In this document: piece after piece, positions 1 to 9,541 of the stretch | Numbering within the stretch: position 1 is the stretch's first letter | Layout: each line of letters opens with the position of its first letter | Program-made: the position numbers and the translations under genes | Assembly: GCF_009296165.1 (NCBI RefSeq) | Contig: NZ_VUAZ01000031.1 | Coordinates: forward strand, 1 to 58,553 | DNA length: 58,553 nucleotides | Reading direction: 5' to 3' | Origin: Pseudomonas kitaguniensis | GTDB lineage: Bacteria > Pseudomonadota > Gammaproteobacteria > Pseudomonadales > Pseudomonadaceae | Notes under the pieces: model-generated | Database searches by the model: none | Told to the model about the DNA's origin: nothing | What the model saw: the letters and a program-made list of their open reading frames with translations, nothing else

Positions 1-59
1 CGACCAAGTGCACCGCAAAAATGCCGTTAAGCACAGCAACAACGATTCGGTGAATCAGA

Positions 60-725
60 TCAATCCAGCAGCGCCAGCGCCTGCGCGGTGACTTCCTGGA
101 TGCGTGCCCAGTCGCCGTTTTTGACCCACTCAGGGTCGAGCATCCAGCTGCCGCCTACGCACATCACGTTTTTCAACGCCATGTACTGCTTGATGTTGGC
201 CGGGCCAACACCGCCAGTTGGGCAGAATTTGACTTCGCCGAACGGGCCGCCGAGGGCTTTGATCGCCGCGACGCCGCCGCTGACTTCAGCCGGGAACAGC
301 TTGAAGCGGCGATAACCCAGGCCGTAGCCTTCCATGATGCCGGAGGCATTGCTGATGCCCGGCAGCAACGGAACAGGGCTGTGCACCGAGGCTTCCAGCA
401 GGTCGCGGGTGATGCCGGGGGTGACGATAAATTGCGAGCCAGCGACCTCGGCCGCTTCGAGCATATGGCGGTCGAGCACGGTGCCTGCGCCTGTGCAGAG
501 TTCCGGGCGTTGCTCACGCAGTACCTGAATGGCCTTGAGGCCAAACTCGGAACGCAGGGTCACTTCCAATGCGGTCAAACCACCGGCTGCCAGGGCATCG
601 GCCAGCGGCAGGATGTCCTGTTCGCGGGCGATGGTGATGACCGGCAGGATCCGCGCCTTGGCGCAGAGGCTGTCGATCAGGGCAACTTTATCCGCCATGG
701 ACACGGTAGGTTGAGGGCTTTTCAT
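60..725 (-). CDS. eda: 2-dehydro-3-deoxy-phosphogluconate (KDPG) aldolase
   Basis: Cleaves KDPG to pyruvate and glyceraldehyde-3-phosphate, the last step of the Entner-Doudoroff pathway, in the cytoplasm. The 221-residue class I aldolase shows the EVTLRS motif, GAGTVLD, and the FKLFPAE segment with the Schiff-base lysine. I chose the ATG at 725 because AAGGA lies about 10 bases upstream. An alternative ATG at 746 overlaps the pgl stop as ATGA and would add seven residues. It is the last gene of the leftward zwf-pgl-eda unit, so it is probably co-transcribed and HexR-controlled. Family assignment is secure; only the start is open. Confidence 0.95.
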   Translation of the reverse strand: MKSPQPTVSMADKVALIDSLCAKARILPVITIAREQDILPLADALAAGGLTALEVTLRSEFGLKAIQVLREQRPELCTGAGTVLDRHMLEAAEVAGSQFIVTPGITRDLLEASVHSPVPLLPGISNASGIMEGYGLGYRRFKLFPAEVSGGVAAIKALGGPFGEVKFCPTGGVGPANIKQYMALKNVMCVGGSWMLDPEWVKNGDWARIQEVTAQALALLD

Positions 726-742
726 AGCGGCTGATCCTTGGC

Positions 743-1456
743 TCATGGGCACCAGTAAATCTCTAATGTAGGTTGCAAAAACGCGCGAATCGGCATGGCA
801 GCAATGTCATCACTGGCCAGCGCGGCGCTCAATGTGGTCAACTTCGAGCTGCCGGAAATCGACAGCACGGTGTAATGCGCGGTGGCCAGCAACGCGCGAC
901 TCATGGTCAGGCGCTGGTGCGGCACGGTCGGCGCCAGCATTGGCCAGCAACGGCGACTACCGTCAGCCTGCAGGGCTTCGTTCAGGTTCGGGCTGTTGGG
1001 GAACAACGACGCCGTGTGGCCGTCATCGCCCATGCCGAGCACCAGCACATCAATGCCCGGCAGCTCTGCCAATTGGCGATCAGCCAGTTCGGCGGCGTCT
1101 TCAAGGTTCGCGGCAACGTTGTACAGGCTCAAAAACCTGGCCTTGGCCGCTGGGCCTTGCAGCAGGTATTTCTTCAACAGGCCAGCGTTGCTGTCGGCGT
1201 GTTCCACCGGCACCCAACGCTCGTCGGCCAGGGTGATGGTGACTTTGGACCAGTCCAGGCCTTGTTTGGCCAGGTTCTGGAAGAACGCCACGGGGCTGCG
1301 GCCACCGGACACCACCAGCGTCGCCTCGCCACGCGCACTGATGGCCGCGCGCAGTTGCTCGGCCACGTCATTGGCCAAGCCGTCCGCGAGCAATGCGGGC
1401 GTACGGTACTCATGAGCGCTGACGCCCTGAGGCAGTTTCAATTCAGATATCGCCAT
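743..1456 (-). CDS. pgl: 6-phosphogluconolactonase
   Basis: Hydrolyses 6-phosphogluconolactone to 6-phosphogluconate between Zwf and Edd. The 237-residue protein shows the DevB/SOL family signatures VSGGRSP near residue 50, the ADERWVP segment, and [14 protein letters not shown] near residue 140. The start MAISELKLP at 1456 is preferred over an in-frame ATG five codons upstream because it fits the family N-terminus. The gene overlaps the 3' end of zwf by 14 bases and ends just before eda, which indicates translational coupling within one operon. Confidence 0.95.
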   Translation of the reverse strand: MAISELKLPQGVSAHEYRTPALLADGLANDVAEQLRAAISARGEATLVVSGGRSPVAFFQNLAKQGLDWSKVTITLADERWVPVEHADSNAGLLKKYLLQGPAAKARFLSLYNVAANLEDAAELADRQLAELPGIDVLVLGMGDDGHTASLFPNSPNLNEALQADGSRRCWPMLAPTVPHQRLTMSRALLATAHYTVLSISGSSKLTTLSAALASDDIAAMPIRAFLQPTLEIYWCP

Positions 1457-2909
1457 ACCACGACCTCCCATCCCGCGTGATCAGTGCTATCGAGCTCATC
1501 GGCCCCCAGGAACCCGCCGCGTACGGCTTGGGCGCATCACCGGATTTTTTCCACCCGGCGATCAACTGGTCACACCACTTCCACGCGGCTTCGATTTCAT
1601 CTTTGCGAACAAACAGGTTCTGATTGCCGCGCATTACTTCCAGCAACAACCGCTCGTAGGCATCGGGAATCCGCGCGCTGCGATAGGTGTCGGAAAAATT
1701 CAGTTGCAACGGCCCGCTGCGCAGCTGCATGCCCTTGTCCAGGCCCTGCTCCTTGGTCATCACGCGCAACGAAATACCTTCGTCCGGCTGCAGGCGGATG
1801 ATCAGCTTGTTGCTGATCTGCAAGCGCTGCTCCGGGGCGAAAATATAGTGCGACGGTTCCTTGAAGTGGATAACGATCTGCGACAGCTTTTGCGGCATGC
1901 GCTTGCCGGTACGCAAGTAGAACGGCACGCCAGCCCAGCGCCAGTTGCGAATATCGGCACGCAGGGCCACGAAGGTTTCGGTGTCGCTCTGGGTGTTGGA
2001 GTTCTCTTCTTCGAGGTAACCCGGCACCGCCTTGCCAGCGCTGTAACCGGCGATGTATTGGCCGCGCACCACTTGGGTGGTCAGGCCGTCCGGGCTGATC
2101 GGCGCCAGGGCCTTGAGCACCTTGACCTTCTCGTCACGGATGCTGTCGGCGGACAAGTCAGCCGGCGGGTCCATGGCGATCAGGCAAAGCAGTTGCAGCA
2201 GGTGGTTCTGGATCATGTCGCGCAGTTGGCCGGCCTTGTCGAAGTAACCCCAGCGCCCCTCGATGCCTACTTGCTCGGCCACGGTAATTTCAACGTGGGA
2301 GATGTAGTTCTGGTTCCACTGGGTTTCGAACAGGCTGTTGGCAAAACGCAGCGCGATCAGGTTCTGGACGGTCTCTTTGCCCAAGTAGTGGTCGATGCGG
2401 TAGGTGCGGTTTTCCGGGAAAAACTGCGCCACGGCGTCGTTGACCTTGCGCGACGACTCCAGGTCCGAACCGATGGGTTTTTCGAGGACCACGCGGGTGT
2501 TTTCCGCCAGGCCGACCTTGGACAGGTTTTCGCAGATCGCGCCATACACCGCCGCCGGGGTGGCGAAGTAGGCAATCAGACGCTGCTCGGTGCCGGCGAT
2601 TTCAGCCAGGGCCACGTAGTCGTCAGCCTTCAAGAAGTCGACGTGCACGTAGGTCAGGCGCGCCAGAAACCGCTGGGCGATGCCTTCGTCGAGTTGCTTG
2701 CCGACATAATTGCGCAATTCTTTTTCGATATGCGCCATGTGTTGCTGCTCGGAACCGGCTTCACGGGCCAGGGCCAGAATGCGCGTGTCGTCGTGCAGGA
2801 GCCCGGCGCCATCAAGTTGATAGAGGGCAGGAAATAACTTGCGAAGCGCCAGATCACCCAACGCGCCAAACAGGGCAAAGGTGCAGGGTTCTACGGTTAT
2901 CGAAGGCAT
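1443..2909 (-). CDS. zwf: Glucose-6-phosphate 1-dehydrogenase
   Basis: Oxidises glucose-6-phosphate to 6-phosphogluconolactone with reduction of NAD(P)+, the entry step to the Entner-Doudoroff and pentose phosphate routes. The 488-residue protein has the N-terminal nucleotide-binding [12 protein letters not shown], the active-site [13 protein letters not shown] near residue 175, and a C-terminal domain ending WYGDI. Full family length. It is the first gene of the zwf-pgl-eda unit and divergent from hexR, with a HexR-like operator in the shared 209-base gap. Confidence 0.97.
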   Translation of the reverse strand: MPSITVEPCTFALFGALGDLALRKLFPALYQLDGAGLLHDDTRILALAREAGSEQQHMAHIEKELRNYVGKQLDEGIAQRFLARLTYVHVDFLKADDYVALAEIAGTEQRLIAYFATPAAVYGAICENLSKVGLAENTRVVLEKPIGSDLESSRKVNDAVAQFFPENRTYRIDHYLGKETVQNLIALRFANSLFETQWNQNYISHVEITVAEQVGIEGRWGYFDKAGQLRDMIQNHLLQLLCLIAMDPPADLSADSIRDEKVKVLKALAPISPDGLTTQVVRGQYIAGYSAGKAVPGYLEEENSNTQSDTETFVALRADIRNWRWAGVPFYLRTGKRMPQKLSQIVIHFKEPSHYIFAPEQRLQISNKLIIRLQPDEGISLRVMTKEQGLDKGMQLRSGPLQLNFSDTYRSARIPDAYERLLLEVMRGNQNLFVRKDEIEAAWKWCDQLIAGWKKSGDAPKPYAAGSWGPMSSIALITRDGRSWYGDI

Positions 2910-2974
2910 GATGTTTGTTCTTTTATCAAGTTAAGCTACAAATACCTTTTTTGAAGGCATCACTCAAGGGAAAA

Positions 2975-2990
2975 TGTAGTAATAACCACA
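2975..2990. promoter_or_regulatory. Putative HexR operator between zwf and hexR
   Basis: TGTAGTAATAACCACA is a 16-base imperfect palindrome (TGT at one end, ACA at the other, with an internal GT/AC pair) in the zwf-hexR divergent promoter region. Known HexR sites in Pseudomonas are TTGT-N7/8-ACAA-like and lie in this gap. This element is close but not exact, so the assignment is by position and symmetry. Confidence 0.5.
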
Positions 2991-3118
2991 ACATATTCCC
3001 GAATTACGCATTGCGAGTGGTGGTGTTCAGCTACCCTCAGTAGGATAGGCCACCGCAAAAGGCCACTCATCGATTAGTTGCCACCTTTTATTTGCATCGT
3101 CGCCCGAAGGAAGACTGA

Positions 3119-3988
3119 ATGGACCGCGTGCGAAATCTTCTGGAACAGATCCGGAACCGCCTCGAAGAACTCAACAAGGCTGAGCGTAAAGTTGCTGAAG
3201 TCATCCTGCTCAACCCGCAGCAGGCCACACGCTTCTCGATCGCCGCCCTCGCCCAAGCCGCCTCGGTCAGTGAACCGACGGTCAACCGCTTCTGCCGTTC
3301 GTTCGGCGTCAGTGGTTACCCTGAACTTAAATTGCAGCTGGCGCAAAGTTTGGCCAGTGGTGCGGCGTATGTCAGCCGCGCCGTCGAGGCCGATGATAAC
3401 CCCGAGGCCTACACCCAGAAAATTTTCGGCAGCGCGATTGCCTCGCTCGACAGCGCCTGCCAGGCGCTGGACCCTGCCCTGATCAGCAAAGCCGTAGACC
3501 TGTTGATTCAGGCGCGGCAGATCCACTTCTTCGGCCTCGGCGCTTCGGCACCGGTGGCAATGGATGCGCTGCACAAGTTCTTCCGCTTCAACCTGGCCGT
3601 CACCGCGCATGCCGACGTGCTGATGCAGCGCATGCTCGCGTCGGTGGCTCACACGGGCGAGTTGTTCGTGATTATTTCCTACACCGGGCGCACCCGCGAG
3701 CTGGTGGAAGTGGCGCGTATCGCGCGGGAAAACGGTGCTTCGGTGCTGGGCGTAACCGCCGAGAACTCGCCGCTGGCCAAAGCCAGTACGGTGAGCCTGA
3801 ATATTCCGCTGCCCGAAGACACCGACATCTACATGCCGATGACCTCGCGGATCATCCAGCTGACGGTGCTGGATGTGTTGGCGACGGGCATGACGTTGCG
3901 CCGTGGCGTGGATTTCCAGCCGCACTTGCGCAAGATCAAAGAGAGTTTGAATGACAGCCGGTATCCGGTGGGGGATGAGTTTAACTAG
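3119..3988 (+). CDS. hexR: HexR, RpiR-family transcriptional repressor of glucose catabolism
   Basis: Represses zwf-pgl-eda and, in other pseudomonads, edd/glk and gap-1; KDPG releases it. The 289-residue protein has an N-terminal RpiR helix-turn-helix (about residues 1-75, including [23 protein letters not shown]) and a C-terminal SIS sugar-phosphate domain (about 125-260, with [11 protein letters not shown] and ISYTGRTRE). Divergent from zwf, which is the standard arrangement and implies autoregulation. An open frame of the mutarotase gene runs antisense through the whole gene because of an indel described separately. Confidence 0.96.
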   Translation: MDRVRNLLEQIRNRLEELNKAERKVAEVILLNPQQATRFSIAALAQAASVSEPTVNRFCRSFGVSGYPELKLQLAQSLASGAAYVSRAVEADDNPEAYTQKIFGSAIASLDSACQALDPALISKAVDLLIQARQIHFFGLGASAPVAMDALHKFFRFNLAVTAHADVLMQRMLASVAHTGELFVIISYTGRTRELVEVARIARENGASVLGVTAENSPLAKASTVSLNIPLPEDTDIYMPMTSRIIQLTVLDVLATGMTLRRGVDFQPHLRKIKESLNDSRYPVGDEFN

Positions 3989-4012
3989 GCCTAAAGGTGT
4001 AGTGATGGTACT

Positions 4013-4106
4013 GGCCTCATCGCGAGCAAGCCCGCTCCCACAGTTGACGGTATTCCACGCTGGGACTCGGTCAAAATGTGGGAGCGGGCTTGCTCGCGAT
4101 GAGGCC
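4013..4106. repeat. REPIN between hexR and the mutarotase gene
   Basis: A perfect 30-base inverted repeat (arms 4013-4042 and 4077-4106) separated by 34 bases. The arm contains GCGAGCAAGCCCGCTCCC, the commonest REP type in the P. fluorescens group. It lies between the convergent 3' ends and can form a long cruciform or transcript hairpin. Confidence 0.9.
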
Positions 4107-4119
4107 ATCAGCCACCCCG

Positions 4120-4963
4120 CTAAACCCCAGCCCTGGCCTGCAAACTCAAATGCGCCCTCTCCCCCGGCGCCAGGCTGCGCCGCCATCGCCGACTCCACGC
4201 ACACAAACCCCGACGCCTCATTGAAGCTCACGCCGAGCAACGGCTGCCGGCCGGGGTGCCACACCACGGTGTCGGCGCTGTTGCCGGTGTCGATGCACAG
4301 TTCGCGCTGCCAGGCGTGGTCTTTGAGGTGCAATTCACCGTCGTGCTGAAACACCCGCTGGCACCCGCCCTCCACGCGCAACTCGCCTTCCTGCTGGCAA
4401 ACCTGACGATTGAGTTGGTCATAACCTTGCGCGCCATCAAGCCCAGACAGCGCTACCTCGCCGACGTTGCCAATCCGCCAATAGGCGTGCAAAGCATGGC
4501 TCAGTTGGCACGGCAGTTCGTCCTGATGCTCGGTGCACAGGCGCAATTCCAGGGTTTCGCCCAAGTGCGCGTGCAGGTCGACCTGCCAGTCGCACAGTTG
4601 CAACTGCCAGTGCAGGCGCACGCCGTCGTCGGCGGTGCTGCTGTCGAGCAGTTTCCAGTCGATCAAACGCGCCCAGCCATGCGATGGCCACGCGTTTTCG
4701 CACGGATGGCGCCCATACCACGGCCAGCACACCGGCACACCGCCACGAATGGCGCCGACTTGTGGCCATTTGGCTGCGCACCACAACCAGGGTTTTTGAC
4801 CTCGCGGCTGGAAGTGCAGCAACTGCGCGCCCTGGCGACTGAACACAGCCTGGCACAGTGGATGGTCGATCACCAACACGTCACGCATCTGAAAGCGCTC
4901 CCAAGCGAACACCGGTTGCTCGCGCAGGGACTTGAAAAAGCGTTGCAGCGGATGCTCATGCAT
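4120..4963 (-). pseudogene. D-hexose-6-phosphate mutarotase (YeaD/aldose 1-epimerase family), frameshifted at the 3' end
   Basis: Family members interconvert alpha and beta anomers of glucose-6-phosphate. The frame shows conserved catalytic-type residues: the histidines in PSHGWARL and ALHAYWRIGN and the glutamate in FVCVES. After about residue 265 the frame is wrong. The run of five C at 4161-4165 (G on this strand) appears to hold one extra base. Removing one G gives the ending ERAHLSLQARAGV and a stop at 4120-4122, giving 280 residues. As written, the frame has no stop there and runs through the REPIN and antisense through hexR to 3074 (629 residues). Either the gene is damaged at its tail or the base is a sequencing error. 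Confidence 0.85.
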
Positions 4964-4998
4964 GTGCCACGGTCCTGAATATCTTCACAGTGCAACGC

Positions 4999-5027
4999 AA
5001 AAAAAGCGGGTAGCCATGGCTACCCGC
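4999..5027 (-). terminator. Rho-independent terminator after oprB
   Basis: Perfect palindrome GCGGGTAGCCATGGCTACCCGC (5006-5027) followed on the minus strand by seven T (5005-4999). It lies 38 bases beyond the oprB stop and before the mutarotase start, so it ends the gts-oprB transcript. Confidence 0.9.
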
Positions 5028-5065
5028 AAAATGCGCACAGAGAGAAGGAGCTTATCGCAACAGCG

Positions 5066-6412
5066 TTAGAACTGAGACTGAATTTTCAGGCCCGCTACCA
5101 GCGCGTTGTCGACTTTGTCCACGCCGCCCGGGTGGGTGACGTATTGCAGGTTAGGGCGCACGGTCAGCCAGTTGGTAACGTGGAAGCCGTAGTTGACTTC
5201 ATAGTTGTATTCGGTGGATCGCAGTGGCGAGAAACCGGCCTGGCTGTAGTCGGTAAACCCACCCGCATCGTTGGACAACTCGGCGTTCTTTCTCACGTCA
5301 TCGTTGACGTGCAAACGCGCAGCGCCGATACCGACGTCATCTTTTGGACGAGCATCGAATGGGCCTTTGTACACCAGCATCAGCGACTGATAGTTGTCGA
5401 CGAGGTTGGTTTCCTTGTCGTGGAACGTAGCGTTGGCAGCGATGTTCAGGCCGCGCGAAGCGTCGCCGTTATGCGTGGTGAGTTGCTGTTGGGCAACGAA
5501 CCAGTAGCCTTTTTTGCTGCTGTGGGTACGGTAGGCCTGGCCTGTGGTGGCAGCGTCGTTGCCGTTAACGTCTTCACGTACGTCGGCAGCGTCGGCGGCG
5601 CTTTTGTAGTAACCCACACGGTATTCGCCCGGCAGGTTGTTAACCTTCGGCGACCAGACCAATTCCACCGGAATCACGGTGCCCTTGGTGCCGCTGCCGC
5701 TGAGCTTAAAGCCGTTGCCGTGCTCCAGCTGCGATGGGTTCTGGTTGTAGGCACCGATTTGCGCATACAGCTCAGGCGTGATGTTGTACTTCACGCGGAT
5801 AGCCGCCTGGCTGACTGGCCAGTTGTACCAGGTGTTTACATAGTTACCGACCTGCGAACCGCAGAACGACAGGTTCTGGAAGTCGCACGGGAAGGTGTTG
5901 AAGTCTTCGCCTTCACCGAAGTAACCGAGTTTCACGTCCAACTTGTTGTCGAACATCTGGTGCTGAATCCAGAACTGCGTCAGACGCACCATGTGGCCTC
6001 GGCCATACACTTCTTGAGACGAACTCAAGGTGCCGGCGCGCGGGTCACCAATACGGTCATTGGAAATGTTCTGGCCATTACGGTTGGTCAACTGGATCTT
6101 GGCCTGGGTGTTATCCCAGCCCCACAGCTTTTGCAGGTCCAGTGCTACGCCCAGACCGAACTGGTCGGAGTAACGGGCAGTTTTGTCGTTGTTGAAGCCA
6201 CCGTGCAGGTTGCCGCCAACTTCGCCCACGTAGTCAGCCTTGATGTCGATACCTTGCTCGATCAGCTTGGTACGCTCGCCGCCCCAATCGCCGGTCATCC
6301 ACTTGGAATCAGCGCTGAATGCATCGGCCGCCATCGCATTGGCGGACAGTACAAGGGCGGCGGCTGCTGACAGTTGGCAGATCAGCCGGGTATTGTTCTG
6401 GTGCTTTTTCAT
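5066..6412 (-). CDS. oprB: OprB-type carbohydrate-selective porin
   Basis: Outer membrane porin for glucose and related sugars. The 448-residue protein has a signal peptide (cleavage near SANAMAA, about residue 28), then the OprB-family start of the mature chain with WMTGDWGGERTKL, and beta-barrel sequence to a terminal aromatic residue (KIQSQF, the C-terminal F needed for BAM insertion). Two nearby cysteines (FPCDFQNLSFC) may form a disulphide. It lies 88 bases downstream of gtsD on the same strand and is probably the last gene of the gts operon. Confidence 0.95.
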   Translation of the reverse strand: MKKHQNNTRLICQLSAAAALVLSANAMAADAFSADSKWMTGDWGGERTKLIEQGIDIKADYVGEVGGNLHGGFNNDKTARYSDQFGLGVALDLQKLWGWDNTQAKIQLTNRNGQNISNDRIGDPRAGTLSSSQEVYGRGHMVRLTQFWIQHQMFDNKLDVKLGYFGEGEDFNTFPCDFQNLSFCGSQVGNYVNTWYNWPVSQAAIRVKYNITPELYAQIGAYNQNPSQLEHGNGFKLSGSGTKGTVIPVELVWSPKVNNLPGEYRVGYYKSAADAADVREDVNGNDAATTGQAYRTHSSKKGYWFVAQQQLTTHNGDASRGLNIAANATFHDKETNLVDNYQSLMLVYKGPFDARPKDDVGIGAARLHVNDDVRKNAELSNDAGGFTDYSQAGFSPLRSTEYNYEVNYGFHVTNWLTVRPNLQYVTHPGGVDKVDNALVAGLKIQSQF

Positions 6413-6500
6413 CCCTACATCCTCGTCTTTATTGTTATTAAACTGTTTTTATCTAACGCGGTTTACTTTTTTTTCAATTAAAACAACAACTTATTAGTTT

Positions 6501-7664
6501 TTACAGCGCTGTAGCGCCATCGCGGGCAAGCCCGGCGGCCTCCGGCACAGGCAACGCAGCGACGGTGCCGAGGCGCTCGCCGGTCTTGGCATCGAACAGC
6601 AATACCTTGGCCGGGTCGAACTGCAGGGTCAGGGTCTCGCCAACCTGCGGAGCAACATCCGGCGCCAACCGGCAGCACACCTTGGTGTCGTTGAGCTGCA
6701 CGAACACCAGCGTGTCCGGGCCGGTCGGTTCAGTGACCTGAACTTCGGCGCGGATACTCGACGAACCATTGCCCTCGCCGGTCGCCAGCACGATTTGCTC
6801 CGGGCGCAGGCCCAGGATCACATCGCGGTCTTCAAGGCCGGCGTCGTTCATGCTTAGCGGCAACTCACAACGGGCCTGGCCGCTGTCGAGCACGGCCACC
6901 AGGCGAGCGTCCTTGCGTTGCAGGCGCAGAGGAATGAAGTTCATCGGTGGTGAACCGATAAAGCTTGCCACAAAAAGGTTGGCCGGGTCGTTGTAAATCT
7001 CTTTCGGCGTACCAAATTGCTGAATGATGCCGTCCTTCATTACCGCCACTTTATCGCCCAGGGTCATCGCTTCGATCTGGTCGTGGGTGACGTAGACGGT
7101 GGTGGTTTTCAGACGCTGGTGCATCAACTTCATTTCGGTGCGCATCTCAACGCGCAATTTGGCGTCGAGGTTGGACAACGGTTCGTCGAACAGGTAGATC
7201 TTCGGCCGACGCGCCAAGGCACGGCCCATGGCCACACGCTGTTGCTGGCCGCCGGAAAGTTGGCCCGGCTTGCGGTTAAGCAGGTGTTCGATTTGCAACA
7301 GCTTGGCCACGCGCGCGACTTCGGCGTCGATGTCGGTCTGGCTCATCTTGCGAATTTTGAGGCCGAACTCGATGTTCTCGCGCACGCTCATGGTCGGGTA
7401 CAGCGCGTAGGACTGGAACACCATGGCGATGTCACGGTCCTTGGGGCTCATGCCGCTGACGTCCTGGTCACCGATCATGATGGCGCCGCCGGTAATGGTT
7501 TCAAGCCCGGCGATGCAGTTCATCAGCGTGGATTTGCCGCAACCCGAAGGGCCGACCAGAATCAGGAATTCGCCTTCTTTGATCGACAGTTCGATGTTCT
7601 TCAAGGTGTCGGGCAGGCCGGCGCCATAGGTCTTGTTTACATTGCGAAGTTCAAGCGTAGCCAT
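6501..7664 (-). CDS. gtsD: Glucose/mannose ABC transporter ATPase (GtsD/MalK type)
   Basis: ATP-hydrolysing subunit of the GtsABCD sugar importer at the inner membrane face. Walker [10 protein letters not shown] near residue 38, signature LSGGQQQR near 135, Walker B IYLFDEP near 155, the switch histidine in VTHDQIEAM, and a C-terminal TOBE/MalK regulatory region to 387 residues. Two bases separate it from gtsC. The last codons ([10 protein letters not shown]) are encoded by a half-REP sequence at 6518-6540, so the C-terminal tail looks to have been acquired from a REP insertion. Confidence 0.95.
   Translation of the reverse strand: MATLELRNVNKTYGAGLPDTLKNIELSIKEGEFLILVGPSGCGKSTLMNCIAGLETITGGAIMIGDQDVSGMSPKDRDIAMVFQSYALYPTMSVRENIEFGLKIRKMSQTDIDAEVARVAKLLQIEHLLNRKPGQLSGGQQQRVAMGRALARRPKIYLFDEPLSNLDAKLRVEMRTEMKLMHQRLKTTTVYVTHDQIEAMTLGDKVAVMKDGIIQQFGTPKEIYNDPANLFVASFIGSPPMNFIPLRLQRKDARLVAVLDSGQARCELPLSMNDAGLEDRDVILGLRPEQIVLATGEGNGSSSIRAEVQVTEPTGPDTLVFVQLNDTKVCCRLAPDVAPQVGETLTLQFDPAKVLLFDAKTGERLGTVAALPVPEAAGLARDGATAL
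6518..6540. repeat. Half-REP within the 3' end of gtsD
   Basis: CATCGCGGGCAAGCCCGGC resembles one arm of the REP family seen intergenically in the window. It lies inside the coding end of gtsD and no partner arm is nearby. Confidence 0.6.
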
Positions 7665-7666
7665 GA

Positions 7667-8512
7667 TTACCCCTTGACCGCGCCGGCCGTGAGGCCGCGC
7701 ACGAAATACTTGCCTGCGATCACATAGACCAGCAGGGTCGGCAGCCCGGCGATCATCGCCGCCGCCATGTCCACGTTATATTCCTTGGCCCCGGTGCTGG
7801 TGTTGACCAGGTTGTTCAGCGCTACCGTAATCGGCTGCGAGTCACCACTGGAGAACACCACACCGAACAGGAAGTCGTTCCAGATCTGAGTGAACTGCCA
7901 GATCAGGCAGACCATGATGATCGGCGTCGACATCGGCAGGATGATCAGGCGGAAGATAGTGAAAAAACCGGCTCCGTCGAGGCGCGCGGCTTTGATCAGC
8001 GCATCCGGAATGCTGACGTAGTAGTTACGGAAAAACAGCGTGGTGAACGCCAGGCCGTAGACCACATGGATAAACACCAGGCCGGTGGTGGTGCTGGCCA
8101 GGCCCATCTTGCCGAGGGTGAACGAAGCCGGCAGCAGCACGGCCTGGAACGGCAGGAAGCAACCGAACAGCAGCAAACCGAAGAACAACTGCGAACCCCG
8201 GAAGCGCCAGAACGACAGCACGTAGCCATTCAATGCACCGATGGCGGTGGAAATCAGCACCGCCGGAACGGTGATCTTGATCGAGTTCCAGAAGTAGCCA
8301 TCAACCGTGGCCCAGGCCTTGACCCAGCCAATGCCGGTGACCACGGTCGGCCAGCTCAGCAGGTTGCCGGTGCTGATGTCTTCCGGGGATTTGAAGCTGG
8401 TCAGCAACATCACCACCAGCGGCACCAGGTACAGCAGCACCGCGAGGATCAGCACCGCGTAAATCGCGATGCGACTCAGGCTGATGGCCGGTTTGTTAGC
8501 AAGACTAGTCAT
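7667..8512 (-). CDS. gtsC: Glucose ABC transporter permease GtsC (MalG type)
   Basis: Inner membrane permease, 281 residues, with six predicted membrane spans starting at about residue 14 (IYAVLILAVLLYLVPLVVML). The EAA loop that contacts the ATPase is DALIKAARLDGAGFFTIFRLIILP near residue 175. Overlaps gtsB by eight bases, which is typical of coupled permease pairs. Confidence 0.94.
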   Translation of the reverse strand: MTSLANKPAISLSRIAIYAVLILAVLLYLVPLVVMLLTSFKSPEDISTGNLLSWPTVVTGIGWVKAWATVDGYFWNSIKITVPAVLISTAIGALNGYVLSFWRFRGSQLFFGLLLFGCFLPFQAVLLPASFTLGKMGLASTTTGLVFIHVVYGLAFTTLFFRNYYVSIPDALIKAARLDGAGFFTIFRLIILPMSTPIIMVCLIWQFTQIWNDFLFGVVFSSGDSQPITVALNNLVNTSTGAKEYNVDMAAAMIAGLPTLLVYVIAGKYFVRGLTAGAVKG

Positions 8513-9413
8513 TACGCTTGGTCCTCAGCTCGGAGTACAGGTAAGGCACGATGATCGCGAGGATCGCGCCGAGCATCAGGATTGCACTGGCCGAGCCCAT
8601 GCCCATCTGGCCACGACTGAAGGTGAACGAGTACATGAACATCGCAGGCAAATCGGACGAGTAGCCCGGGCCGCCGGCGGTCATTGCCGCAACCAGGTCG
8701 AAGCTCTTGATGGCGATGTGCGCGAGAATCATCACCGCACTGAAGAACACCGGGCGCAGGCTTGGCAGCACCACGCTCCAATAGATGCGCGGCAGGCTGG
8801 CGCCGTCGATCTGCGCTGCACGAATGATCGATTGATCAACACCGCGCAGGCCCGCGAGGAACATCGCCATGATAAAACCGGAGGCTTGCCATACAGCGGC
8901 AATCACCAGGCAGTACACCACGCGGTCCGGGTCGATCAGCCAGTCGAGACGGAAGCCTTCCCAGCCCCAGTCACGCAAGAGTTTGTCCAGGCCCATGCCC
9001 GGGTTGAGCAACCATTTCCAGGCCGTACCGGTCACGATCATCGAGAGCGCCATCGGGTACAGGTAAATGGTGCGAATGAAGCCTTCGCGACGGATTTTCT
9101 GGTCGAGAAAAATCGCCAGCGTCACGCCGATCACCAAGGTGATGCCGATAAACATGCCGCCGAAAACCGCCAGGTTCTTGCTCGCCACCCACCACCGATC
9201 GTTGTCGAACAACCGCTGGTATTGCGCAAGCCCCGCCCATTTGTAACTTGGCAGAAACGTCGACGTGGTGAACGACAGAACGAATGTCCACAGGATGTAG
9301 CCGTAAAAGCCCACCAGAACGATGAACATGCTGGGCGCCAGCACCAATTTAGGTAGCCAGCGCTGCAATGCATCTAACGGCGAGGCCTTGCTGAACACAG
9401 CAACAGAACTCAT
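8505..9413 (-). CDS. gtsB: Glucose ABC transporter permease GtsB (MalF type)
   Basis: Partner permease of GtsC, 302 residues. It has an N-terminal span (VLAPSMFIVLVGFYGYILW, about residues 25-45), five further hydrophobic segments and the EAA-type loop IIRAAQIDGASLPRIYWSVVLP near residue 205. I chose MSSVAVFSK at 9413 over an ATG five codons upstream on the basis of family N-termini. Overlaps gtsC by eight bases; the gap to gtsA holds a short inverted repeat element. Confidence 0.93.
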   Translation of the reverse strand: MSSVAVFSKASPLDALQRWLPKLVLAPSMFIVLVGFYGYILWTFVLSFTTSTFLPSYKWAGLAQYQRLFDNDRWWVASKNLAVFGGMFIGITLVIGVTLAIFLDQKIRREGFIRTIYLYPMALSMIVTGTAWKWLLNPGMGLDKLLRDWGWEGFRLDWLIDPDRVVYCLVIAAVWQASGFIMAMFLAGLRGVDQSIIRAAQIDGASLPRIYWSVVLPSLRPVFFSAVMILAHIAIKSFDLVAAMTAGGPGYSSDLPAMFMYSFTFSRGQMGMGSASAILMLGAILAIIVPYLYSELRTKRND

Positions 9414-9449
9414 GGGAAAATCCAACAAAAGAAATAGGGCTTAGGGCGG

Positions 9450-9536
9450 TTGCAAGCTACAAGCTACAAGTCAGAAGCCCTACAGTGGGCTGCTTCTAAC
9501 TTGCCGCTTGAAGCTTGAAACTTGCAGCTCGGGGCT
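9450..9536. repeat. Intergenic CTTGCAGCTT-type inverted repeat
   Basis: GCAAGCTACAAGCTACAAG on the left and CTTGAAGCTTGAAACTTGCAGCT on the right form an imperfect inverted repeat between gtsA and gtsB. Related elements occur at 14338-14412, 34024-34041 and 41706-41815, so this is a second dispersed palindrome family besides the REPs. In the gts operon it may form a hairpin that lowers expression of gtsBCD relative to gtsA. Confidence 0.65.
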
Positions 9537-9541
9537 GCCCT

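Noticed and set aside
1704..2837. Long plus-strand frame across zwf
   Set aside because: Antisense shadow of an intact, well-conserved gene.
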